A stretch of DNA of 64,000 nucleotides from Alphaproteobacteria bacterium (GTDB taxonomy: Bacteria > Pseudomonadota > Alphaproteobacteria > UBA8366 > GCA-2717185). Location of the stretch: positions 1,054,001-1,118,000 of the forward strand of contig WLWY01000001.1 in the NCBI GenBank assembly GCA_012103325.1. Direction: 5' to 3'. Under the pieces are notes generated by a model that searched no databases, had not been told where the DNA came from, and saw nothing but the letters and a program-made list of their open reading frames with translations. Of this stretch, positions 48,418 through 57,500 are shown piece by piece. The position numbers were made by a program, and so were the translations under genes. The stretch's first letter is position 1. The number at the start of each line of letters is the position of its first letter.

Positions 48418-48759
48418 GGAATAATAGTGGGCTTATTTGGGTAAAATTATTTTTAAACGGATTAAGCAGGAGATTGAGAGCATAATCGCTCGGACAAAAT
48501 AATTTTTCAAGTATTCCAATAGATTAATAAGATATGCAAAATATCATTTTCCCAAATCTAGGCGTTTTGGGATTGACAACCACTACATATAGAGTTTAGT
48601 TTGGGTAAAACTTATTATTGCGTAGAATCCGAAAGCGAAGCACGTTAGAATAGGACAAAATAGGAACATTATTAAATGTTCGTCGCGCCCACCGGGTGTA
48701 TTCCGAGCAATATGGCGTATGGCAATATCAGGCCAATCGTGCCAAGCTAGGAGGAATCA
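48418..48759. promoter_or_regulatory. Divergent control region of the accessory island operon
   Basis: This 342-bp AT-rich stretch has no gene. It contains two direct copies of TTTGGGTAAAA (48436-48446 and 48600-48610) and an inverted near-copy TTTTCCCAAA (around 48547-48556). A consensus -35 TTGACA is at 48573-48578, with TTTAGT/TTAGTT at a 16-17 bp spacing as a weak -10. The plus-strand gene has a near-perfect ribosome site, AGGAGG, before its ATG at 48760. The repeats may be operator sites for the divergently encoded AbrB-like protein. Confidence 0.55.
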
Positions 48760-49197
48760 ATGCTCAACATGACTGCAAGCACAACTGATGTCGGATTACG
48801 GCAGGTCATTGAGGATGCGCTGAGCATCCTGCAAGGCGGCCAGGTGGCTGATGATCGCCGCAAATTCGTTATTTCAGACCTGAAAAAGCTCTTCGATTTG
48901 GCAAGTCGCGGATCGGAGCTTGCTGAACAAGAGAATCTGCTTTTTGGAGTCGAAGACATTTCGGCATACGAAAGCTTCTCGTTCGTCGAACAACATGTAC
49001 GTCATGAATTTAATGGTGAGCTTGGCGAGCGGCTTAGCGAAGTTTGCGGAGTGTTCAGCAAATTAAATACCGGAGAGGCCATTGCCCAGGAAGAGGGAGA
49101 AAAATCTTCGGAGTTTTTGTCTGTCTTTCTCGGAAAAGTGGAAAAAGAACCAACAACATTCACTTCCACTGAGAGCGATATATTCCAGGTCGCCTGA
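48760..49197 (+). CDS. Unknown acidic helical protein, first gene of the island operon
   Basis: I do not recognise a family. The 145-residue protein looks mostly alpha-helical and acidic, with no signal peptide, membrane helix or metal motif (GLRQVIEDALSILQGGQVAD; KKLFDLASRGSELAEQENLL). The ATG has an AGGAGGAAT ribosome site at ideal distance. It is followed within 15-20 bp by the metallopeptidase gene and forms one transcript with it. Base composition is AT-richer than the flanking chromosome. Confidence 0.7.
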   Translation: MLNMTASTTDVGLRQVIEDALSILQGGQVADDRRKFVISDLKKLFDLASRGSELAEQENLLFGVEDISAYESFSFVEQHVRHEFNGELGERLSEVCGVFSKLNTGEAIAQEEGEKSSEFLSVFLGKVEKEPTTFTSTESDIFQVA

Positions 49198-49211
49198 AAT
49201 TGTGAATTCTG

Positions 49212-50600
49212 TTGACCCTGGCGCTCGCACAAGTTTCTGCTCAATTCTACCTAAACCGGGTGTTATTACAGGTCGATGATCTTCTTGATCGTCAATATCC
49301 CGGCAATCATGAAGGGCCCATATTGTGGCTCAGGCTTAACCGCGGCGTCCTCGACACTGCTAATGCCTATCTCGAAAGATCAAGACAAAGCGTCACACTA
49401 GCTAACGTCGCAGACTCTCTAGTAAGAGACGCTGGGAGCCTTGCTCATATGGCGTTTGAGAATCTTCGATTTATGGCAGGCGCAGACGTTGACGATCTGC
49501 CCTATCCTATCGTTCGCCCGATGCAACGTTGGTTTGATGATCTCGGTCTATCGAATACAACACTATTCAGGGCGGAGCATGCTGCCAATTATGAACTGCG
49601 GCTTATAAACGAATCTGTATTTCAAAGGATCAGAGATAAGTCAGCTTCTTTAAATGATGCAATCGGTGCAATATCTTGGCCCCTAATTCGTGTGACTGTT
49701 CCTGGGAGCGCGCTTGGGATAATTCCACACTATTCAATAGTTGCCCACGAAGTGGGCCATGCGATGTTTAGTCGTATTAAAATTGATTTATCTTCGGAAA
49801 AGGCTAAAGAAAACGAACTGGTAAAACGCATCGAAACACGCCTCTCGAAGTCCCCCTTAAGCCCCGATGAACGAAATAAACTAAAACAAGTACACATATC
49901 TTGGTTGATGGAGCTATCCGCTGATGCTTTTGCACATTTAATAATGGGTCCGGCATTGTTTTTCGCGTCTTCCGAATTTTTCCAATTACTTAGCCCCAGC
50001 TATGGCGTTTCGGAGACCCATCCGCCACACGACCTCAGAAGAGAGGTGGTCCACAAACAATTAGTATCGGGAACCAACTCATTCGCCGATGTGTTTAAGG
50101 ATAAATCTGGCAAAACATTAAAAGACGATTTCAATAGCAATCTGATGAAGCGCTTACCTGACGCAGATCGTTTTTATATTGAACTTAATCAACAATTTTC
50201 TGATCCTGTTACTGCAGCAATCATGGCCGAACTGGTTCCTTATTATAGAGATGTATCGCACTTGATTTATGACCAAACGCAAAAATATTTAGAACTTAAT
50301 TGCCCTTCATTGATTTATACCCCAGATCAATTTGCAGGCAATCTTACAGATTACACGGATGCGCTTTTGTCAGCTGTGCCGCCTATAGAAACTGGACCAG
50401 ACTTAAATCAAAAAATCCCATCAGAATTTTCTTCGATTCTCAATGTCGGATGGTTTGTATTGCTGACGAAACTCGATCTTCTAAGGGTGAAAAGTCGCGA
50501 ACAGGCACATATGTCAGAGAAGGCAGAAAAACTCCATAGCCTTCTCCTTAAGGCAGTTGAATTGTCTGAGGCGGTCCGTAGTTGGAGGTCAGTGACGTGA
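49212..50600 (+). CDS. HEXXH gluzincin-type metallopeptidase (M48-like)
   Basis: The protein of up to 462 residues has a zinc motif AHEVGHAMFSRI (HEVGH at residues 179-183), a third ligand region WLMELSADAFAHL (E-x-x-A-D at 234-238) and THPPHDLRREVV near 270. This H-E-x-x-H / E-x-x-A-D / T-H-P-P order is that of M48 and related gluzincins. No signal peptide or clear membrane span is visible, so it is probably cytoplasmic. The frame has no early ATG; TTG at 49212 is a weak choice. The stop overlaps the next GTG by four bases. Its target is unknown. Confidence 0.75.
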   Translation: MTLALAQVSAQFYLNRVLLQVDDLLDRQYPGNHEGPILWLRLNRGVLDTANAYLERSRQSVTLANVADSLVRDAGSLAHMAFENLRFMAGADVDDLPYPIVRPMQRWFDDLGLSNTTLFRAEHAANYELRLINESVFQRIRDKSASLNDAIGAISWPLIRVTVPGSALGIIPHYSIVAHEVGHAMFSRIKIDLSSEKAKENELVKRIETRLSKSPLSPDERNKLKQVHISWLMELSADAFAHLIMGPALFFASSEFFQLLSPSYGVSETHPPHDLRREVVHKQLVSGTNSFADVFKDKSGKTLKDDFNSNLMKRLPDADRFYIELNQQFSDPVTAAIMAELVPYYRDVSHLIYDQTQKYLELNCPSLIYTPDQFAGNLTDYTDALLSAVPPIETGPDLNQKIPSEFSSILNVGWFVLLTKLDLLRVKSREQAHMSEKAEKLHSLLLKAVELSEAVRSWRSVT

Positions 50601-51241
50601 CCGTTTTGTCAGGCTCAGATATTCGACAAAGATTACAGGAAGGCAACCTGGACAGGCGTCTCGTTATCGCGCCGTTGTTGGAACCATCTGAGCAACTGAG
50701 AGATGACCAGTGCTCGATAGACGTTCGTCTTGGGTTCGAGTTTTCCCTTGTGTCTGCAAGTTTATACGGCATGATCGACGAATTCGACCCTGATACAGGA
50801 TCGGAAAGTAAGCTAAAAACCTTATATCGGAGGCAATATGTTCCTTTGGGTCGTGGAATTGTAATTCACCCTCACCAATTTATTCTCGCAACAACCCTCG
50901 AATACATAAGGCTTCCATACGATTTAATGTCCTACGTTGTTGGCCGCTCGACTTGGGGCAGATTAGGCCTGATTGTGGCTACTGCTATCGGGATACATCC
51001 ATTATTCGCGGGCTCGCTAACCCTCGAACTCCGCAACTTGGGCGAAACGCCCCTCAAGCTGTACCCCGGAGAAGCAATAGCCCAGTTGTTTTTCCATTCC
51101 ACCCGGGAGGAAGAGAATGCGACGTCTGATATTGAGGCCGGGTTGAGTCAATATAGTGGAACCGTTGATATGGTTCCTAGACGGATTTCCTCTGGGATCA
51201 CTCACAGCAAGCTTTTGAAGTTGCGCAAAAAACATGGGTGA
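50597..51241 (+). CDS. dCTP deaminase/dUTPase-fold protein
   Basis: The 214-residue protein has the dCTP deaminase core: CSIDVRLGFEF near residue 46, VVGRSTWGRLGLIVATAIGI near 114 (compare GRSSLARLGL in Dcd) and LTLELRNLGETPLKLYPGEA near 142, with the catalytic Glu in LEL retained. A non-catalytic nucleotide-binding role is also possible. The GTG at 50597 overlaps the metallopeptidase stop (GTGA) and follows GGAGG by 8 bases. The known use of dCTP deaminases in phage defence makes its place in a mobile-looking island notable. Confidence 0.82.
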   Translation: MTVLSGSDIRQRLQEGNLDRRLVIAPLLEPSEQLRDDQCSIDVRLGFEFSLVSASLYGMIDEFDPDTGSESKLKTLYRRQYVPLGRGIVIHPHQFILATTLEYIRLPYDLMSYVVGRSTWGRLGLIVATAIGIHPLFAGSLTLELRNLGETPLKLYPGEAIAQLFFHSTREEENATSDIEAGLSQYSGTVDMVPRRISSGITHSKLLKLRKKHG

Positions 51242-51272
51242 CTATCAAGTATTTGAGCTGTGTTCCAACGCC

Positions 51273-51452
51273 TTAACCGCCCGACTTTAGAATAAAACGA
51301 ATCGGCTGGTCGCGCTTGATCTCTATCCGCTCGAATTGGCGGCGCAACTCCACCCGGATAAAAACCTCTAGGCCCGCGTATCCGGCCTCTCCTCTCGACG
51401 CCAAAAACTTAAGGGAGGCACGTTCGATGTGCTCATGGCTGGCCGTGTGGAA
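51273..51452 (-). pseudogene. Possible C-terminal gene fragment beside the IS66 element
   Basis: Between the dCTP-deaminase-like gene and IS66, the minus strand has a frame of about 59 codons ending in TAA at 51273, with protein-like character (HIERASLKFLASRGEAGYAG, then LEVFIRVELRRQFERIEIKR). It is open at its upstream end, which runs into the IS left end. The sequence on the far side of the IS does not continue it. It may be the tail of a gene disrupted during island assembly. I cannot name a family. Confidence 0.35.
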
Positions 51453-51499
51453 GTGTAAGCGTCCGGCCTGACCGCTCTGCCGTGCAGAAGAAGTGAGGT

Positions 51500-51529
51500 T
51501 TAGTGTCCACTTGTTTAGGTGGACACTAA
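51500..51529. repeat. 11-bp inverted repeat over the tnpA start
   Basis: TTAGTGTCCAC (51500-51510) pairs perfectly with GTGGACACTAA (51519-51529) across 8 bases. The right arm contains the first possible tnpA start (GTG at 51519). A stem here could occlude that start and favour the next GTG at 51543, or act as a regulatory site limiting transposase expression. Confidence 0.6.
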
Positions 51530-51542
51530 CGGGGATCAGGAT

Positions 51543-51896
51543 GTGGCGAAGCGGGGCAAGCGTCGGCGCTGGAGTGCAGACGAGAAGCGGATGATTTGCG
51601 CACAGACGCGGTTTGCGGGCGTTTCGGTTTCACAGGTTGCACGGCGCTACAATGTGAACGCCAATCAGGTTTTCAACTGGCTGAAAGATCCCCGGTTTGC
51701 GGGAAGTGACACGGTCGATGACGCCGCCTGTTTCCTGCCGGTTGAGATTGCGCGTCACGTCGAGCACGAAGCCGAGCGCCCTGTTGGTGACGAAGGCAAG
51801 ATCGAGGTCACGCTTGCCGGAGGTCATCGCTTGAGCATTAGCGGCCCTTACGATCCCGAAGCGCTCGTACGTCTGCTCCGGTGCTTGTCGGGATGA
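51543..51896 (+). CDS. tnpA: IS66 TnpA (helix-turn-helix accessory protein)
   Basis: A protein of about 117 residues with the IS66 OrfA pattern [20 protein letters not shown] and a helix-turn-helix [23 protein letters not shown] at 51543 is preferred because GGGGA lies upstream at good distance; GTG at 51519 is in frame too but lies in a hairpin. The stop overlaps the tnpB start (ATGA). Confidence 0.85.
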   Translation: MAKRGKRRRWSADEKRMICAQTRFAGVSVSQVARRYNVNANQVFNWLKDPRFAGSDTVDDAACFLPVEIARHVEHEAERPVGDEGKIEVTLAGGHRLSISGPYDPEALVRLLRCLSG

Positions 51897-52240
51897 TCCC
51901 GGTTCCCACGAACACGAAGGTTTGGCTTGCGGCCGGCGTGACGGACATGCGTAAGGGGTTCAATGGGCTGTCAGCGCAAACAGAGAAGGTTCTAAAGGCG
52001 GCGCCGTATTGCGGTCATCTGTTCGTCTTCCGGGGTCGCCGTGGCGATCTGATCAAGGTGATCTGGTGGGACGGGCAAGGGGCATGTCTGTTCTCGAAGC
52101 GTCTGGAGAAGGGACGGTTTGTCTGGCCGTCTGCGAAAGCGGGCAAGGTTGCGCTGACCCCGGCTCAATTGGCGATGCTGCTGGAAGGGATTGATTGGCG
52201 CATACCACAACGAACGTGGCGTCCCCTGACGGCTGGGTAA
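51893..52240 (+). CDS. tnpB: IS66 TnpB (Orf2-family accessory protein)
   Basis: The 115-residue protein is a typical IS66 Orf2: [20 protein letters not shown], then [36 protein letters not shown] and a C-terminal [15 protein letters not shown]. The ATG at 51893 overlaps the tnpA stop. Needed for transposition in IS66; its molecular role is not established. Confidence 0.93.
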   Translation: MIPVPTNTKVWLAAGVTDMRKGFNGLSAQTEKVLKAAPYCGHLFVFRGRRGDLIKVIWWDGQGACLFSKRLEKGRFVWPSAKAGKVALTPAQLAMLLEGIDWRIPQRTWRPLTAG

Positions 52241-52312
52241 AGTCGTTTCACAGCAAAGGGTTGTCAATTTCCGGGGATTCCCATGCGGGGTGGCGGCTGA
52301 TAGATTGCCGGC

Positions 52313-53824
52313 ATGCTCGACGACGCTGAGAACCTCCCGAATGAACCTGCCGCATTAAAAGGTCTGGTGGCATCGCTGGCGTCGGAAGTGAAGTCACAGG
52401 CGGTGTTGATCGAGAAGCTCCAACACCAATTGGCCGGGATGCGCCAGCATCGCTTCGGGTCGCGCTCGGAGGCTCTGGATCAACTGGCGTTGACGCTGGA
52501 AGACGAAGAGATTGCGGCGTCCGCGCAGGAGCCCGCGTCAGACGATGCAAATGCAGATCAATCTGCAGCGCCAAAAGACAAGCCCAAACGTAAACCGCTG
52601 CCCGGTCATCTCCCACGCAACGAGACAACACTGTCGCCGGGCGATGCCTGTGGGGAATGCGGCGGTGCGCTCAAAACGCTTGGCGACGATGTCACCGAGG
52701 AACTGGAATATGTCCCCGGACGTTTTGTCGTGAACCGGATTGTTCGCCCGCGCATGGCCTGCACCTGCTGTGAGACGTTCCATCAGGCAGCCCTGCCGTC
52801 GCGGCCGATTGAGCACGGGCGGCCCGGTCCTGGCCTACTGGCCCATGTGCTGGTCAACAAGTACGCCGATCATTCGCCTTTGTACCGGCAAAGTCAGATA
52901 TTCCAGCGCGAGGGGATCGATCTGGACCGCTCCACCCTGGCCGATTGGGTTGGCAAATCCACGGCTCTGTTGGAACCTTTGGCGGACGCCGTCGCGCGCC
53001 ATGTTTTAAAGGGACAGGCCCTCTTCGCCGATGATACGCCGGTAAAAATGCTGACCCCAGGCTCCGGTAAAACCAGGACCGCGCGGCTTTGGGCCTATGT
53101 CCGCGATGAACGACCCTGGGCCGGAGAGGCGCATCCTGCCGCATGGTATCAGTTCTCGTCCGACAGGAAGGGCGTTCGCCCGCGCGAACATCTAGCGGAC
53201 TTCACGGGCTTCATGCATGCCGATGGCTATGCGGGGTTCAATGACCTGTACCGCACGGGCAAGGTGACGGAAGTGGCCTGCATGGCCCATATCCGACGCA
53301 AGTTCGTCGATATCCACAAAGCTCAGGGATCGGCGATTGCCGAGGAAGCCATAAAACGTATCGCCACACTCTATGGCGTCGAGAAGGAGGTTCGGGGCCA
53401 ATCGCCGGATCAACGGGTGAAGATCAGGCAGCGCCAATCAAAACCAATCTTCGACGACCTGGAATCATGGCTGCATGCCCAATTGACCCGGATATCCGGC
53501 AAATCACCCTTAGCCGGTGCTATTCGCTACGCCCTGACCCGCATGAAGAAGCTGCGACCATATCTAGATCACGGCTTTCTTGAACTCGACAACAATACCG
53601 CAGAGCGATCCATGCGGCCCATCGCCCTGGGGCGGAAGAATTATCTCTTCATGGGGTCCGAGGCCGGCGGCAAATCAGCCGCCATCGCCTATACGCTGAT
53701 CGAGACAGCAAAACTCAATGGCGTCGATCCGCAGGCCTGGCTAACCGACACGCTAGCCTGTATCGCCGACCATAAAATCAATCGGATCGACGAACTGCTC
53801 CCCTGGCGTTACGCTCAAACCTGA
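52313..53824 (+). CDS. tnpC: IS66 TnpC transposase (DDE type)
   Basis: The 503-residue transposase has the N-terminal leucine-rich helical segment and [12 protein letters not shown], the zinc-binding [20 protein letters not shown] pair, the DDE core ([46 protein letters not shown]) and the IS66 C-terminal ending [10 protein letters not shown]. All expected motifs are intact, so the element may be active. Confidence 0.95.
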   Translation: MLDDAENLPNEPAALKGLVASLASEVKSQAVLIEKLQHQLAGMRQHRFGSRSEALDQLALTLEDEEIAASAQEPASDDANADQSAAPKDKPKRKPLPGHLPRNETTLSPGDACGECGGALKTLGDDVTEELEYVPGRFVVNRIVRPRMACTCCETFHQAALPSRPIEHGRPGPGLLAHVLVNKYADHSPLYRQSQIFQREGIDLDRSTLADWVGKSTALLEPLADAVARHVLKGQALFADDTPVKMLTPGSGKTRTARLWAYVRDERPWAGEAHPAAWYQFSSDRKGVRPREHLADFTGFMHADGYAGFNDLYRTGKVTEVACMAHIRRKFVDIHKAQGSAIAEEAIKRIATLYGVEKEVRGQSPDQRVKIRQRQSKPIFDDLESWLHAQLTRISGKSPLAGAIRYALTRMKKLRPYLDHGFLELDNNTAERSMRPIALGRKNYLFMGSEAGGKSAAIAYTLIETAKLNGVDPQAWLTDTLACIADHKINRIDELLPWRYAQT

Positions 53825-53971
53825 GCGTAACAGTCCAACGTCATCATAGGCAGGGCTGCTTTACCGGACGCTCACGTTATGGCACGCGTTTGGATAGGCA
53901 ATGGGGCACTAATACAGCGGTGATGGAAAAAAATTTCGACAGATGGCTTTAAGGGCTAAATAGGCTGAACG

Positions 53972-54172
53972 GTGCTATCCGCTTACGATATTTTAGTTGC
54001 TGATCAACCAGGCAAGGAAATAGCGGAACTTTGGGTTCGAAAAAATCCGGATTTCCATAATTTGGCGCGCTTCACAGGACAAACTTCGAACTCCTTGTTC
54101 GAAGTTTTCGCCGAGTGGCGTGCGATATTAGAGGTTTTCCATGGTGAAATTGTAGATCCTCCATCGCCATGA
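53972..54172 (+). CDS. Small hypothetical protein (uncertain)
   Basis: A 66-codon frame with GTG start just outside the IS66 right end, of low GC like the island. The predicted protein (LVADQPGKEIAELWVRKNPD, then FTGQTSNSLFEVFAEWRAIL) is plausible as a soluble helical peptide, but there is no recognisable family and no strong ribosome site. It may be a remnant of a gene cut by the IS. Confidence 0.35.
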   Translation: MLSAYDILVADQPGKEIAELWVRKNPDFHNLARFTGQTSNSLFEVFAEWRAILEVFHGEIVDPPSP

Positions 54173-54547
54173 GTAGGATTTCTGTTTTGAAAGCTTAACT
54201 GGAGGTCGTTGACCTAGAGTAATTCTTCCGAATCTGGCCAAAGCCAGACATCCGCGGTGCCGGAATTGGTCGCGCCGCAGTCCGGATTCGAGGACCAAAA
54301 TACGGTGCTACGAGGCGGTAGGGCACGCGCATACAGCACCGAACCAACCAGCTTTTGAGAAAATGGCGGAACGTCAATCGTACAAGGTTATCGGGCAATG
54401 GTAATGAGACCGGTAGCTTCCCCGGAATGAGGGATGACAGCCATGCGGCAGGCACGGCCCTCAATGATATTCAAGTCGTGCAGTTCAGCTCGGCGACCTC
54501 GACGGATTTTCCGGCGCCCTTCTTTATCGACGTCAACAGCTTGGCGG
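54173..54547. other. Gap between island and PEP-CTERM gene; no supported gene
   Basis: About 375 bases contain open frames on both strands (54195-54464 minus, 54355-54702 plus), but neither has a recognisable domain, ribosome site or codon pattern, and the plus frame overlaps the PEP-CTERM gene. This is probably where the accessory island ends. I see no att-like direct repeat or integrase. Confidence 0.5.
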
Positions 54548-57500
54548 TCAGCTCGGTCCTGGCGCAGACGCTAGTCTGCGCAGTGACCCGCGGGATGGGC
54601 ATCGCCGCCGCCAGCCGAGCCCAAACAGACCCAGCAAGCCAGCCCCGAACAGTGTCAGCATGCCCGGTTCGGGGACACTCGTGGGGCCGCCCTGGCCGCT
54701 GAACGTCACGAACAGTGTGTCTTCCTGCGGACCGAGGCCGACGACCGCGGTGAACAACGGGTCGAGGCCGATGAAGTCGAACAGAAGATTGCCGAAGCCG
54801 CCTATACCGCCCGAGGTCAGGAAGGTCAGGGACAGGCCATCGAACGGGTCAAAGCCGGCATCGAACAGCAGGTCGATCTCGCCGCCGAAACCGAACCCCA
54901 CGCCGCCGGTGACGTCTAACGTGTCGAAGCTGAGCGGCGTGAAAAATTCGAATTCCAGGTTGCCGCCGCCGTCCAGCGTGAGATTGCCATCCACGCTGAA
55001 GTCGCCGGCCGACGCGCCCGGCCCCAGGGTCCCGCCGGACTCGACCGTGAGGCTGCCCGCGACGGTTCCCGTCCCCCCGAGCGAACCGCCGCTGGCGACG
55101 GTGACGTTTTCCGCGGTCAGCGTGTTGCTCAGCGTAACCACGCCGCCCGCGCCGACCGTCACGACCTCCCAATTGATCGCGCTGCTGCCGTCCAGGTTGC
55201 CAGTCACGTTGCGGAATTCCAGCCGGTCGGTGAAGCCGTCCGCGTTGCTGGTGTCGTCGCCGCCGTCGAAGGTGGTGACACCGGAGAAATTGCCGCCATC
55301 GAAGGTCAAGTTGTCGCTGCCGTCGCCCAGTTCGATGCGGCCCGCAACGCTGTCCCCCGTGTTCACCGTGGTGGCGGAATCGCCGTAATTGTTCCGGATG
55401 GCGAGGCCGTAGGCCGAACTGACGCTGGCGCCGGAATTCAACGTGATGACGCTCATGCTGCCCGCATCGGTCCGCGTGTAAATACCGGCGCCGAAGGTGC
55501 CGCCGGTAATAGCGCCGTCGACCGTGACCGACAGGACGCCGGGACCCTGGTTGCGCGCGCCGATTGCGTTGTTCTGGACGGCGCTGACGTCCGTCGCCGC
55601 GATCGTCAAATCCGAGCCGGTATTTTGGGCGAGGATCCCGAAGAGGCCCCCCGTCACCGGGCCGCCGGTCGCCGTGATGCTCATCGGGCCCGAGCCCAGA
55701 TTCTCCGCGTTGATCCCGTAGCGTCCGCCACCGACGGCGTTATCCGTCGACACTGTCAGGGATGTGCCGTTGCCGCTGTTATAGGCGAAGATTCCGTCGC
55801 GGACGGTTCCCGTGACGGGCCCGGCTGCGGTCACGCTTAAAGCGCCGTTGCCTTCGTTATTGGCCAATATGCCGTAGTATTGGCCAGAGACGGCGTTGAC
55901 ATCGACGGTGAGATTCGCGGACCCGGTCAGGTTGATCGCATGAATGCCATCGCCAGTGCTGCCCGTTACTCCGCCGGTCGCGGTGATGTTCAAATCGCCG
56001 GTACCATCGTTGATGCCGACAATACCGCTCGAACCGCCGCTGACCTCGGCCGCCGAAATCGACAAATCCGTACCTTCGTTCCTGGCATAAAGTCCGTGGA
56101 GGTTGGTGCCGGACACCGGGCCGGCCGCGTTGATGTTGAAATTTTCGGTACCGTAATTGACGCCGAAAATTCCATGTGCAAGCCCGCTGACCCCGACCGC
56201 CGAAATCGACAGATCCGTGCCGGAGTTTTCGGCGAAGATTCCGTCGCCTCCACTCCCCGTCACCTGTCCGGCGGCGGTGATGCTCATGGCGCCGCCGCCG
56301 GATTTGCGCGCCTCGATCCCTTCACCTTCGCCGGTGACATTGACGACCGATATCGTCATATTATCACCATAGTTACTGGCGTAGATCCCGTCGCCGCCGC
56401 TCCCGGTCACCGGACCGCTCGCGGTGATGTTCAACGCGCCCTCGCCGGTATCGAAGGCGTAAATTCCGTTGGTTCCGCCGCTGACAGCCGCTGCGGAAAC
56501 GGTTAGATCACCATCGCCTTCATTGAAGGCGTAAATGCCGTTGGTTCCACCGCTGACGGACGCCGCGGAAACGGTTAGATCGCCATCGCTTTCATTGAAG
56601 GCGAAAATGCCGTTTTCGCCGCCCGCCACCAAACCGGATGCGGTGATGCTCAAAAAACCCGTGCCGCTGTTAACGGCATCGATTCCGTTTTCCCCGCCGC
56701 TAACGGATGAAGCCGATACCGTCAGATCCGTGCCGTAATTCACATCGTTGTTACGGGCGAAAATTCCCGCGCGCAGGCTTCCTGTCACCGGACCGTTCGC
56801 CGTCACGCTCAATGCCCCGCCACCCTCGTTGCGGGCGCGGATACCGAACGTTCGACCGTCGACGTCGGCCGCCGAAACCGTTACACCTGTACCATCCTCG
56901 GTGTTGTACGCCTCGATCCCGGCGTCGTTCGTAGCTCCCACCGGACCGCTTGCGGTAATATTCAACGCCCCGGTGCCCTGGTGGTTCGCTTTGATCCCGT
57001 AATCGTCGCCGGTGACGGCGGCGGCCGAGATCGTCAGGCCCGTTGTCGTATCCGCGTTGTAGGCGTTTATGCCATACCCACTGATCCCCACGACCGGGCC
57101 GGTCGCGGTGGTATCCGTCAGCCCGCTGCCAAGATTCCGGGCGCGGATGCCATCGCCGCCGCCGGAGACGGCGTCCGCGTCAATCGTAAGGTCCGTGGCG
57201 GTATCGGCGTTGCGGGCGTAAATTCCCGCGTTGGACCCTCCCGCCACCGGCCCGTTGGCGGTAACGGTCAAACCGCTGTCGCCCTCGTTATTGGCAAAGA
57301 TTCCGTACGTTCCGCCACTGACGCCCTGCGCGGAGACCGTCATGCTCGTGCCGTAACCCGCGATCTCGACACCGGCGCCAGAGGTTCCCGTTACCTGACC
57401 GCTCGCGGTGAAACTCGTCACGCCGGAGCCATAGTTGCGGGCATTGATGCCATACCCCCCGCCATTGAGTGTCGCCGCTGAAATCGTCAGATCCGTGCCG

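Larger units (their letters stand above)
51455..53875 (+). mobile_element. IS66-family insertion sequence
   Basis: A complete IS66-type element of about 2.4 kb carrying tnpA, tnpB and tnpC in order. Its ends are the imperfect inverted repeats GTAAGCGTCCGG (51455-51466) and CCGGACGCTCAC (53864-53875; reads GTGAGCGTCCGG outward). The eight bases outside each end (GTGGAAGT and GTTATGGC) differ, so no target duplication is visible. This points to later rearrangement or an adjacent deletion rather than a fresh insertion. Confidence 0.85.

Noticed and set aside
54562..54581. Inverted repeat GCGCAGAC/GTCTGCGC as terminator of the PEP-CTERM gene
   Set aside because: It lies within the last codons and has no T-run after it on the minus strand; the role is too uncertain to list as a feature.
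54195..54702. Open frames next to the PEP-CTERM gene (54195-54464 minus, 54355-54702 plus)
   Set aside because: No domain, no ribosome site; the plus frame overlaps a certain gene.
55880..57481. Long plus-strand open frames (55880-56506 and 56981-57481)
   Set aside because: They lie antisense to the beta-helix gene and arise from its repetitive Gly/Ser/Thr codon use; they have no ribosome sites or family features.
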